A stretch of DNA of 64,000 nt from Struthidea cinerea (lineage: Eukaryota; Chordata; Aves; Passeriformes; Corcoracidae): the NCBI GenBank assembly GCA_013397865.1, contig VZTI01001770.1, positions 1,017,475 through 1,081,474 of the forward strand, in the 5' to 3' direction. This document shows positions 1 through 11,200 of this stretch, piece by piece. Position 1 is the first letter of the stretch, and each line of letters begins with the position of its first letter. The notes beneath the pieces are model-generated. The model was not told where the DNA came from. It did no database searches and was given only the letters and a program-made list of their open reading frames with translations. The position numbers were made by a program, and so were the translations under genes.

Positions 1-1016
1 TCATCATGTAAGCTGACAGAAATAATTCAACAGAAATGGGGAAAAGATCAATGAAATGCTGTGAGGGTTTTTGTTTTCTTCGTACATATAACCTGGATGG
101 ACCGGGCAGGACAGTAGCCACATGAAACAACTAAGTGTAGGTTTATTAAATTCACACCCAGCCAACGCCACATGTGCCATGAGTTAGCCAGGTGTGTGTA
201 TTGTGTGAGGGCTGTGTTCACTGCATTTTATGTTATTTCTAGTAGAAAGCCACTCAAAATAAAATCTGCAGGCTTTGGTGGTTTCTCATGTTGCAAACCC
301 ATTGTCTGCATGGTTGTTTCCCTTTCATCCTTCAATACAGGAGGCTCCTTCAGTGTACAGATAGTATTTCCCATTCTTACTTTGAAAATGCTTCACTGAC
401 CAGTCCCTAGACCTTGATCTACTCTCCTTAAGTCACTGAGAGGATTTTCAGCCCTTCAGTAGGGCTCAGAAGAATTAAAGCTTCACTTTAAACTCTTCAC
501 TAAGCCACCTCGGACTGGTTTTCTCTGCCCTCACTCATGTGGAGTCTTGTGGTTGTTGCATTTGCAGTGATTTAGGGGAAAACCCACGTGAAAACATTGC
601 TCAGTGAAAGCAAAAATGGTGTAAGGTTCTGGAAATGTGATATCAAGTGTCATTACTGAAGGCTGTATTGTAGCATTTTCAATTCTGTCTTGGGAAAAAG
701 TCCACTCAGTGCCTTACCCATAAAGGAGGATGGTCCAGGGAACAGGAGAAGCTTCCCTGCAAAGGTTTGGATATATGTGTTGCCACAGAACAAAAGGAAA
801 ATGAAAAAATAGGCCTTAAAAGCCAAATATGTTAAAAAATCATTCTCCTGGGCCAGAATTTACTGTGAATAGATCTTTTCAGACCTAAGCAGTGCTAAGA
901 AAGTAAATGCTTCTCTGAAGCCAGGTTTCAGCTAAAAAAAGGTGTTTATTTCACCTTCACTCAATAAGCTCCAACTCCTTTCTGTTGGTTCTGCCCCTTT
1001 CTTCCTACACTAAGTG

Positions 1017-1034
1017 AAAAAAAAAAAAAAAAAA
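1017..1034. repeat. A homopolymer, 18 bases
   Basis: An uninterrupted run of 18 A, followed by a short GAGAGG purine stretch. There is no AATAAA just upstream and no recognisable retrotransposon body next to it. It is therefore better described as a simple repeat than as the tail of a retrocopy. It is likely length-polymorphic. Confidence 0.9.
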
Positions 1035-1501
1035 GAGAGGAGCTGGACAAGTTTGATAGTTGGGCTCAATTCTTACATTTGTAAAGAGGGTTTTTTGATC
1101 AGAATGGCATCCACAAACTGAGAAAACAAACTAGAAATCTAGCAACAACAACAACCACCTTTGTGGCTTTATCTGACAGATTGAAAGAGGCGTGAAAATA
1201 GCCTGTCTCTCTAATATCCCCTTCCTATGTCAACTCATATGGAAAAAAAAATCCTTACACTAAATAAAGCTCACGGAATGTATTCTGAAGTCATTTCCCT
1301 ATATGTAAGACAGATTTTCTTCTCATGTCATGCTGAAGTGATGTCAAAAATGGTTTTGACTTGAACCATGTTAGAGAGCTGGGGGCAGTTTCAGTGCTTG
1401 CTCTGCCAAACTGGATTCACCTGGAATCAGAAAGTCTTGATGGTACAATCTGAGAAAACCCCTTTTGTAGCCCTGATGGTTATGGGCTAGAAAATACACT
1501 C

Positions 1502-1548
1502 TAATAATAATAATAATAACAATAACAACAACAACAACAACAACAACA
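1502..1548. repeat. (TAA)n-(CAA)n compound microsatellite
   Basis: About 47 bp of triplet repeats. The first half is mainly TAA units. The second half changes to CAA units through a mixed zone, and the tract ends at CAACAACAG. The two-motif structure is what a point change spreading within one trinucleotide array would give. It lies in AT-rich non-coding DNA. Confidence 0.9.
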
Positions 1549-2794
1549 GAATGAAAATAAGTTAGTCCTTACCTAAAACCTTAGGATCACTTTCTGCTAG
1601 GTATCAAGGCTGAGCTGGAAAATTCAGCTCCAATTTCCATCATTATTGACTGTGTGGGATGTGTCGCTTCCCAAACATCTGTATGCGCACGTTGTGTAAC
1701 TTATGTAACCTATCAATCACTGTGTTGTTTCTTGTTAATGAAGAGACCAATTTTTGTCAATATACTGCTAATCAATATGTCACAGGAGTTGACTGCAGCT
1801 GCAACAATCCCAAACATTTATTAATTCCATCAGAAGAAAGGCTGAGTACAAAAGCTGTAAACTCACCCAAAACACCCACACGCTTCTAGATTTCATCCAG
1901 TTTAATTTTGCATGCATGGGCTTTACCACAGAACTAAGGATTTATACACTGGCTACTTGCTTTGAATGAATTACCAGCAAAAGTCCAATTCTGCTTAGAA
2001 AGTCAATGAAATTCACAGCCACGAAACCGATGCAGAGTTTTTAAACACTCAAAGTATTGCATTTGTTTATCAGGCTTTATTGACAGGAACTCTGCACCCA
2101 AGCCCAGGGCTGAGATAATTGGTAAGGGTCTATGACAGGATGTTAATTCACTTCAGCAGAGGAGAGGGATCTGTGAGGGTCCCTCGTTTTACAAATACAA
2201 CTCCACAATACACATCAGCAGAATTCCTAAGGGCCACAGCTCTGGAGTGCCATGGGGCTGGATGCACTCTCCATGCTGCTTCCTCTTAGCTCTTTTTGAT
2301 ATTCTCTAGAGAGCTACTAAAGGAAAAAAATTGCATTTCAAACACTTTCTTGGACAACCCCAGAAGTCTCAGACAGATGTCTGTGAGCATGTCTGAGTGA
2401 AAGTCCACCTGCAGAGCTGTAAAGCACCACCTTTTAAAATTAAGGTGATTTTTCTCCATCCTTGGGGCTTAATGTAGACACTGCTTTTAAAGACAGAGAA
2501 TTCTGTCCCTGAAGAACTGTTCTTCCAGCTACAGGCTGGAAATCCAGCCCCGGAGCAAAACATGGAATCTTAAGTGCAAAGATGCCTGAGTGCCTCCTGT
2601 CTTTCAGGGGATTCTCCCAGGTAATATGTTCATGTGGGATTTAGAGGCTTTAGTGCACAGCTCCTTGAACTTACAAGTACAGCCACAAAAGGCACCCAAG
2701 ACACTGCTTTTTGTGTCATCAGTGCTATTGTTCACACCACCAAATCATGGCAATGCTTTTGGCCTCATACAAACAGTGCATGGACACCACTCAT

Positions 2795-2868
2795 TTCATA
2801 GAATCATTTAGAGTAATTTAGGTTGAAAAAGGCCCTCAGGATAATCAAATCCACCCAGTGCTTCCATC
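2795..2868 (-). mobile_element. CR1 LINE 3'-end fragment, antisense
   Basis: The stretch opens with TTCATAGAATCATTTAGAG and continues with an AGGTTGAAAAAGGCC word and a degenerate 'AATCAAATCCACCC' block. Read on the minus strand, this is the 3' terminus of an avian CR1 element: a 'ggac..ttcc' core followed by the octamer-like ATTCTATGA end. CR1 copies are typically truncated at the 5' end, and here only about 70 bp survive. The boundary nearest 2868 is approximate. Divergence is high, so the copy is old. Confidence 0.7.
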
Positions 2869-4692
2869 CCGTGCTGGAATTCACTGGCAGGATTTCTTCA
2901 TGTTAGCTGCCAATATTTCAGTCTGGAGACAGGACTAGTGGGTCATTCTAATGCCAGTCAACCACTGACAGAATGAAAATTATCTGTGCTAGGATTTGGG
3001 ATTCATTCAGAATGCTTTGCCTACCTGCCTGATCAACAACCTTTTACACTGTTAACATGATGAAATATTAGTTGGAAAGCAGTGGACTGGAATTAGCTTC
3101 TTACCATGTCTCTGGTTGAGAAACACAAGGTGACCTCACAATTTAAAACCTGACAAAATTTTAAATTCCCAACTGTTATTTAGCCTCCCTTCAATGCTTG
3201 CTCTGTCTCCTTCATCTTCCTTGATTAGGCATTGACTGTGATCAGATTGTCTTTCCCTGGGAACGGAGAGAGCATGTGACACATTCTGGCTCTGAACTCC
3301 ACTGGATTTCCCTGAAATATCATTCAATACAGACAATTTCCTGGATATCTCTTTTTCATGCAGTGTTTTCAACTGTACATCCTTATGTATGCATAACTTT
3401 GTTTTTTCATACAGGAATCTTTGCCAGGCTGCTGTGTTACCAACAGGAAAGGTGACAAACCCCACCAAACCTCTACAGAAAGGGTCAGCGTCCCTATGAC
3501 TCAGAGATTTTGTTGGAAGAAATGGGATGAAACTGAGTTAAGGTAATTGGGCTGAGCATAGGGAAGGGGTGAAAGGGCTCCTCACATATGAGGCTCAACT
3601 CTGATTTTAATGCAAGCCACCAGAACTGTACCGCTGCTTAAAAAAGGTAACCCGTGTTTGGAATGATAAGAAGCCATTTAAAAGAGGCTGGGTAGACTGA
3701 ACAGGAAGAAATAGATTAATAGATCTCCATGTGAGCATAATTGATTTTGGGCATGTACTCCACAAACCCTTCACCAATGATTTATCTTCATTTGGGGGGT
3801 ATAACACTGAGTTCAATCAGGTCCTCAGAGAGACATCCATCAAATGCATCATCAGCAAAAAGAAGTGCTGCCTTCTCTTTCTGTTTTATCTTTCTTTCTG
3901 CTTTCATATGACTTAAACAAAACAGGAGAGCATTTTTCCTCTAAATGTAAATAAATCACTGCTGGTTAATGAAGTAATTCTGGGACAAGTGACCCACCAG
4001 TATATACAACAATTGAATTTTCCCCTGGATCATGAATTTTCCCTTTCTCTGGGTGGCAACACACCAGTCAAGAAAGTTTGCAAAGACATGAGGAAAAGGC
4101 TGCAGTGAGAGGTTTCAGCAGGATTTGGTAAAGGTGGGGAAAAGGAATGTGTGCAAAACATTACAAAAAAGAACTAGAAGGGAATCATCAGGAAACTGCA
4201 GCCAGGATTATAATTATCTTAAACATTCAAATATGACAAAAGAGGATGGAATAAAAACATAACAGTCAGGCATGAAATGTAAAAAGTAAATGTTACGCTA
4301 TGTCCCAATCGCTGCCTTTTTGATTTATCTGTTTTTCCTGCACTTACTTAATTGTAAATTCTGAGGAAGAGCAATACAATTCTTTGAAATCACATTTAAG
4401 AAATGCATGGACAGCATTTGGTTTTGGGTGCATAAGCTCATTGAAATGGGCACTTCATTTATCATATTCCACATATTATTTTTTGTGACATTTAAATAAC
4501 ATTGAACTCCATCAGGGCAGAAAGCAAATGGAAATTTTGGGAACATTTTCCCAACTACTGCCCTTGCTTTTCCTAATTTTTGGCTAATCAGGCCAGGTGG
4601 GTGCAGGGGATACATGAGATAAACACAGAGTTCAGACATTTGCAGGTCTGTACCTTCTTCCTGATGATAATTCACAGACACCTGGAAAAGCT
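2869..4692. other. Non-coding stretch between two CR1 remnants
   Basis: I see no gene. A 110-codon minus-strand open frame at 3136-3468 has no recognised domain, no promoter and no flanking splice signals, and is treated as chance. No simple repeat longer than about 10 bp is present. Confidence 0.5.
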
Positions 4693-4785
4693 GAGGTAGG
4701 AAGGCATCTTTGGTGATCCTACAGTCCAAGCACCTCTCAGAGCACAGTCAGAACAGGTTGCTTAGGCCTGTGTCCAGCAGGACAA
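4693..4785 (-). mobile_element. CR1 LINE 3'-end fragment, antisense
   Basis: The segment shows the typical order of words of an antisense CR1 tail: a degenerate 'GGTAGGAAGGCATCTTTGGTGATC', then AGTCCAAGCACC, then CAGAGCACAGTCAGAACAGG, then TTGCTTAGGCCTGTGTCCAG. The last words match the part of CR1 that usually reads AGCAGGTTGC..AGG..TGTCCAG. It is followed by an A-rich patch (A10 at 4804-4813). A weak further match (CACTGCCTCTTGC, near 4860) may mean the element continues to about 4875 with an insertion. It is an old, 5'-truncated copy. Confidence 0.72.
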
Positions 4786-6267
4786 AAGAAAAGCCCAACA
4801 ACCAAAAAAAAAACCCCTAACAATAAACAACTAGAATTCTCTGAAAATCAATTTATATCCACTGCCTCTTGCATTCAAAGCAACACAGGGCAGCAAACAA
4901 AAAATGATTTCACTTTTTCTCTCAAGTTCAGAAACCCAGAGCTGAGCTCTGAAGTCACACTGCCAGCCCCTATGCTTAATCTACAAAAATAATGATATGT
5001 GATTAGTTACAATGAAATACAATCCCCAAGTAATCGAGACAGATTCAGACTTAATTAATCTTTGCAAAGGAGTTGGAAAAAGTTGATGGTGGAAAAGGTA
5101 ATTTTTCTTTTATAAAACAGCTCCCAGCATGAGAAAGGCTTTTTTTTTCCCTAAAAAAAATGACCTAAGCTGAAAAGAAATATCCCTCAACAATGGGAAA
5201 CCTGATCATGCATGAAAATGTAAGCAGAATAGGAATTAAATTAGTAAAATATCTTCAGCTTTTGGAGGACTAAAAATTGGGAATCATTCTGTGGTATTCT
5301 CCTGGAAAGCTTAACAGGTGAAGGGCAAGGTTTTGCTGAAGTTCTGTTAAAGCATCCTGGACAAAATAACAGGGTTTAGGCAACTATTCCTGTGCTATCT
5401 TTTAGATCTGAGTGGGTAAAGTGCTTATTGCTGCTGGCTCAAATGTGTGTGGAATAACAAAACAACGTGTCTGTGGGTGGTACTGAGCACAGGGAACAGC
5501 CGGGGACGGGAATTCCTGCTCCAGCCCCTGGCTGGGTTTCTGTCTGGTTCTGGGGCAGATCTCTTGGCAGCTGGTATCAATACTCCACTTCCCTGGATGT
5601 TCCATACACAAGGCATGGATTTTGGTGCCACTGGGGCACCGCTCCCCTACATGTTTGGGGGACCTAAAAGCAAAGGTCTGTTTAATCACTAAAATGAATT
5701 ATTTTGCAAAAAAAGCAGAAATCAGTCTGACTTTTAAGCCAGGAATACTCCTGTTTGTGATCATCCAAGGAGTTGGTGGCACAAACCATGTTCTATGACA
5801 TCAGTGGCCAAATGTTTTGCTCTGAGATTATCCATGGAGAACAACTGCATTCAACCTTTAACCGGCAATTTTTTACGGACCAATACATTTCAAACTGACA
5901 ATTTCAAAAGGCCAAACACCACTGTCAAAATCTGCAAATAATCAAACTTAAAGACAACACAAATCAACTATTTCTCCAAGGCAGTTGCCATGAACTGGTC
6001 ACTGAACTGTCTTCTGTGTGTGCAGGGTCCTCAGATGCACAATGCCCTGTTAGTACTCCACAAAGAAGTAGGAAAATGTAGTTTTATTCACTATACAAAA
6101 TCTTCCATTCAAAATTATGGTCCTTGCGTTCTATTTTATGAGTATTTAAAATCTCTAAGTGCATTTTTTATGTTCTCCATCATTGAATACCACAATTCCC
6201 TTCATGTTCAACGTGCTGATTTATTCCCGCTGACACCAATAATAGGTAATAGAAAAGACCCCACAGC

Positions 6268-6300
6268 ATTATTAATTACCACAGGTGTTAATTAGATGTT
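6268..6300. promoter_or_regulatory. Two TTAATTA sites flanking an E-box/T-box core
   Basis: Two identical TTAATTA words (6272-6278 and 6288-6294) sit 16 bp apart start to start. They flank CCACAGGTG, which contains the E-box CAGGTG. AGGTGTTA (6283-6290) also resembles a T-box half-site. TAATTA is the classic homeodomain recognition core, and closely spaced homeodomain and E-box sites are common in developmental enhancers. The motifs are visible, but function is inferred and no conservation can be checked here. Confidence 0.3.
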
Positions 6301-7399
6301 ACACATGGGAACAAGACAGATGGCAAGACAAACAGGAGTCAGACAGACAGGTATGGCTGAGTACCTCACACTGTCCTGGAAAGATGGATGATGCCTCTCT
6401 AGGTGTGTGTGCTGATAGGGAATGACCTTCGCTGATGGAGAAGACACACGGTGGTAAGAAATATTAATGATGAGACAAGTACCAGAAACTTCAGGTACAG
6501 GAGAGATCTAGAAACAAAGGAACAAGCAAATGTTTCCTCAGCTCAACTGCGTCCAGTAATTGAAATAAATGGAACATCCCAGCTGAGGAAGGGAATGGCA
6601 TCTGCACTGAGTGACAATGATCCCATGCTGAAGGATGGCTGGTGGCTCCCTACAGCTGCTGCTCGCTTTGCTTAATCGTCTCCCAGCAGGAAGAGTGATA
6701 ACATGCCAAAGGCATCTCATCCTTCTTTTTTCTCCCCTCTAATTGCTATTTTACTTTTCAAATAATTGACAGAGCTTAGTTATGCATTTTGTATTAGCCC
6801 AGAAGAGCTGTAGGAATGGGGAGCACAACCCAAGCCCTTCCATCCCAGCCGCTGTAGGATCAAATGATGGACTCTGTGCTCCTCTCTCCCGGCCAGCCCA
6901 TTACCATGACACCCCCTCCCTGTCAGCGAAAAGAGAGAGACAAGAAAGAGCAAAGGAAATATTTCCCTTGAACCCCTTGCAGCAAAATACATCTCCTAAA
7001 CCCAGAGCTTTTAAATGTCATATTCACACAATATGGTAGATGAAAATCAAGTGAAGGGGTTTCCCCTTTCTAACAGGAAGGGATATGTAGGAATGATATT
7101 CAGGTGCTGTCCAAGAGACCAGAACAAAGTGATCCCCAGTTTGTTTCCACAGGTGCCCTGTCCATGCTCTTTCCCACCCCGAATAAGCAGCATTAAGCCC
7201 ACTGGGTTTGGTAAGGGTGTTTACAAGACACCAGAGTCCTTGCCTTTCTGAGCCTCCCCTCATCTATCGCCTGAACTGCCACGCGCAATCCTGCATTTAA
7301 AATGGATACAAGCAGGCTGTGTACGGCAGAAGAGAGCTCTGAGAGCTGCAAGAGCTCGTGATTTATTGGTTTTGTCCAGCGATCCACTGGGTGGGGAAA

Positions 7400-7421
7400 G
7401 CCCAGGGATAGCCCAGGGATA
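7400..7421. repeat. 11-bp perfect tandem duplication
   Basis: GCCCAGGGATA occurs twice head to tail (7400-7410 and 7411-7421). It looks like a small replication-slippage duplication. No larger array surrounds it. Confidence 0.9.
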
Positions 7422-7849
7422 CTGTGCCCCAGCCTCAGCTCCCACTGCAGCTCTGCACCCACCAAGGGGCTGGGACAGGCTTTGGTGCGACAGCAGTTTT
7501 AGGGTTCCTGTCCTGGGACAAACAAATCTTGTGGTGGAGTCTGCTACCTCCCAGCTAAGGCTGACAAGAGCCTGTCTCTGTCTGTCTGTCCCTCTGTGCT
7601 GTGTGATAAAACACAGAATAAATGCCCAATTCCTGCCCAGCTGGAGATGACAGCCAGCAGATCCTCACCCCAGGGGGTTCTCTTATCCCTTTTTAGCGTT
7701 TGCAGACAGAGAAAAGTGATCACAGCTTTTCCTTCACCCCAGGGGGACTTCACCAAGCACATCTTTATGCCAAGTCTGGCGTGTTGCTTCCATGATTGTT
7801 TGGATGAGGCGGCATCAGATTTGCTAGAAACCCAAAGCAGAGCCCATCT

Positions 7850-8240
7850 CCCACTTACAGCACAGTTAACCCACATCTTTATCCCTACAAACATCGACAC
7901 TTGGCAGGGCCAACACGTAATTAAACAGCCAACCTTGGCAGTTATCAGTAAACAAATATTATTGCTCTCCAGAAACTTTCTCCATATCCTAAAAAAGATC
8001 AAGTTTTCCATGTTACAAACAATGATTTGCTTTCAAGGTTTTCTGTGCAATTGATTTCCACTGGGCCAGAAAGCAGCTAATCAGCTGAAGGCTCTGCAGT
8101 GGGCAACTTGGCAGACAGTTAACAGCTTTAAAAATATTTTTCTATGACCTGCCAAAGTTATTTAGGTTTTCTTCAAGGTTTGTAATACAGCTCTATGTGC
8201 CAATTTATTCAAATTATTTTCCAGTATACCTTGAAAATCA
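7850..8240. promoter_or_regulatory. Candidate enhancer: FOX, GATA, NFI and homeodomain motif cluster
   Basis: About 390 bp of repeat-free sequence is packed with recognisable sites. A perfect forkhead core GTAAACAAATA lies at 7948-7958, directly next to a GATA-type TTATCAG (7942-7948). NFI half-sites TTGGCA occur at 7901, 7935 and 8108; the first has a facing GCCAA at 7909-7913, so TTGGC and GCCAA face each other with a 3-bp spacer. The interrupted palindrome CAGCT-AATC-AGCTG lies near 8075-8088 and includes an E-box. Two GTTAAC words are also present. Such clustering fits a conserved non-coding enhancer, but conservation cannot be tested here. Confidence 0.35.
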
Positions 8241-11200
8241 TGGAAAATAGAAATAAATGGATAAAGCATGGAGTGCAAGGATGCGTTGCTCCAGACGGTC
8301 TCCTTGGCTTCATCTTCACGTAAGCACAGAAACAATAAGAGTCAAATGTAAAGAAATAGGAAAAACATCAGCTTAAGCATAATAAATTACTGTATTACTG
8401 AATAACATGAAGAACAAACAATAAATGTGAATTTCAGAGAGAAATCTGGATTTGTCATGAATCTTATAGAAAGATGTGATCATTATCAACTTCACAATAT
8501 TTTAAGATGACTGTTTACATGTTAGGTCTTACAAAAATCTCACATTCATCTCTCTAATTTCATTCTCTGAGTTTTGAGGGAAAACCCCTCCTCCCACCCA
8601 GCAAGGAAAGCTGAGGAAACTTCAGATGGAAATCTCCGGCTGATGTATTAGAGCTATAAAACTTAGCACATAAATTGTTGTATGGACTCTTATACATTTA
8701 GTGCAGCAATCCTGGGATCTCTATGACAACAATCCCAACAGATGCTGTCTGAATGATGCTGCTGCACAAGGCACTTACTGTGCTTCTAATGGGAAAACCA
8801 CTATGCTGATTCCCACAGATTATTTTTGGAGTGAGAAATTGCTTGTTACGATATTTTATTAAGAATATGGAGAGGGGGTTGCACTGAAACACGTAAAATG
8901 ATCTAAATTTTGGCTGAGTACAGAAACAAATGCAGGAGTTCAGGGTGATGTCAGTGCTCTCCTGCCTCTTCCTTCTCTCCTACGGAAGATCATTAGGAAC
9001 TGACTGGTTTGGGCCCAGATTAGCTCCAGGAAGCCCGACCCGCAGATCAAGCTGCATCATGGTCCAAAAGAGAATTAGAAAGGAAATCCCTTCACCTTCC
9101 ACTCTGGCTGGGCTGCTCACCAGCCGTATCCCTATTTGCCCATTTATTTATGGTTAGAGATCAGTGGAGAGCTGCTCCAGTTTTGTTTCATGAGACTGGA
9201 AGCAGTCAGAGGTGTCTGTCTGGTCCCTCTGCCAGGGCAGTGGCCACATGCACTGCTGAAGACACGGGCAGAGGCCTTTGAACGTCTCATCCCACAAAAC
9301 CCTAATTTCTTCCTTTTATTTTTTCTGACACAGGAACGGATTGAAAGCAGCCTCCCCTGTTTGCAGCAATGCCTGTTTCCATGGCACCCAGAGTGGCAGC
9401 TGATGGCCTTGTTATAACAAAAACTCTAATAAATTTCAACAGATTGCTGGGAATTGCTTCCCCCCCCCCCCTAAACTCAGACAACCCTCCATTCCTGGGA
9501 CCACCTTCTATGTGGTCCAAAACTCTATGGTGAAGTTAAACTCTTCATAGTGATGATAGGCTTTAAACAAGAAATAAAATTTAACATGCATCCCTCAGAG
9601 AGAAAGAGAGAGAACGAAAAAACCCATACCTTATCAATTTTTCTTAGCTATCACGGACTTGACAGAGCTCTAAATAAGTTTGTCTGATGAATCCCACCTG
9701 TGCAGCATCTGTTCACAGCCACTGAAAAGCAATCATGGACGGCCTCAGAGACAAAACATCTTCCCCCTTGAACTGTGCTCCCAAAAAGCTGATAAGCTGC
9801 TGTGCTGCCCTGTGAATTTTTTGAAAAGAGATAATTGAACATGGGCATTTTACACTCAAACACACTTTTCCTCACTCTGATATTCATTTTTGTAAAAGCT
9901 CATGAATATGTAGCACTGTCTTTTACTTCTTTTTAGTGTCTTCCATCCCAGGTTGAGTGAATTTTAGATTTATTTGGTTTTTAAGGTGTTGATTCTGAGG
10001 ATCCTTTGATTTTGTGTCCAATTATAACTGAACATTGAGGAGCATTTACAAAACTGGGAAAAGCAGTGGAAGAGAATTGGCTTTTCACAGTTTCAAAGGT
10101 AACTGAAAAAGCCCGTACATTATCCCTCGTGCTTTGTTAATTATCCTGGTGACAGTCTGTGTTACACTGGCCAGGAAAGAAAATCAGATTTCAAAACTGA
10201 GGAGAAAACACAAAGCAATATTCAAATGACTGTAAGGAAAGAAAAGTAGAGGAAGCAGTACTAACATTGCATTTGAGAATTCAGTATTAATGGAAGATTT
10301 GGTGCTAAATTCAGAGTACCTGTTTGCCAGAGATGTCCTCAATGTTGAGCATTACCAGGTTCTTATGTTAAAGGGAATCAATGAATGTCTGACCTGAGCA
10401 TTTCTCCACATCCTCTTCTCAGTTCAGTGCCTGTTACTGCACCTGCTCTGCTCTCTGTACCCCAGCACCTCACAGACAGTGACCCAAACTCAGTAAGGAA
10501 CTGCTCAAAATATGTCTTTCCCCAAAGAACCTGTAATTCAGTTAATGAATAATAAAAGTAATAGATCCTGCAGAACCATAGAACTGCATATTGCTAAACA
10601 TGTGTCTTCTTGGCACACTGTGAGAAAACAACTGAAAAGCCTCAGCTGAATATCAAAGAGAAACCACATTTAGATATTAACTGTATGTAAAAATCTTGTC
10701 AAAAGTAACTGTCCTACAGCTAATTACAGAGAAAAATATCCAGAAATAAAATCACATGAGCTGAAGCAAACATCACCTCAAAGGAAATGATCTTTGGGAG
10801 CCACAGGAAGGAAAACATGGATAGGAAATAAAGTGGGACTGCTCTTCTTTAGGTGCAGTAACTTAATCACTAGAGTTACTGACAGATCATTTCACTATGA
10901 GAAATAACATACACTAAAACCATGGCAGAGTTTCTTAGTGTTTTGGGAGACACTGCTGTAACACATTGAAATTACCACTAAGAAGTTAGAAATGCACTTT
11001 GGCATCTCAGGCTCTACCATATGGTTTGCATGCCCACTTCTTGAGGAGCTGCACACGTGTTCTGCACAGGCACAGGGAGAGCATTGAAAGAAAACACAGC
11101 CCCAGCAATTCTCCATCTCATCCACAAAGGGCTTAATAAAATGACTGAAATTACTCCAGTTCAGCACATCATTATAAATCATTTTGCAGTGCTAATAGTC

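Larger units (their letters stand above)
1..2794. other. AT-rich non-coding stretch, left edge
   Basis: No gene is recognised here. The open frames are short, unrelated to any family I know, and lack paired splice sites. The only structured elements are an 18-base A run and an AAT/AAC microsatellite, listed separately. The sequence is rich in AT words and short A or T runs, as expected of avian intron or intergenic DNA. An intron of a large gene cannot be excluded because no exon is visible to anchor it. Confidence 0.6.
4786..7840. other. Non-coding stretch with scattered chance open frames
   Basis: I recognise no gene. The sequence holds a 15-bp interrupted palindrome at 4937-4951 (CAGAGCT-G-AGCTCTG). 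It also has a homeodomain/E-box cluster near 6280 (listed separately), an 11-bp tandem duplication at 7400-7421 and a short TCTG run at 7577-7590. A 74-codon plus-strand frame at 6451-6675 reads like ordinary protein but has no family match that I know and no splice context. Confidence 0.5.
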
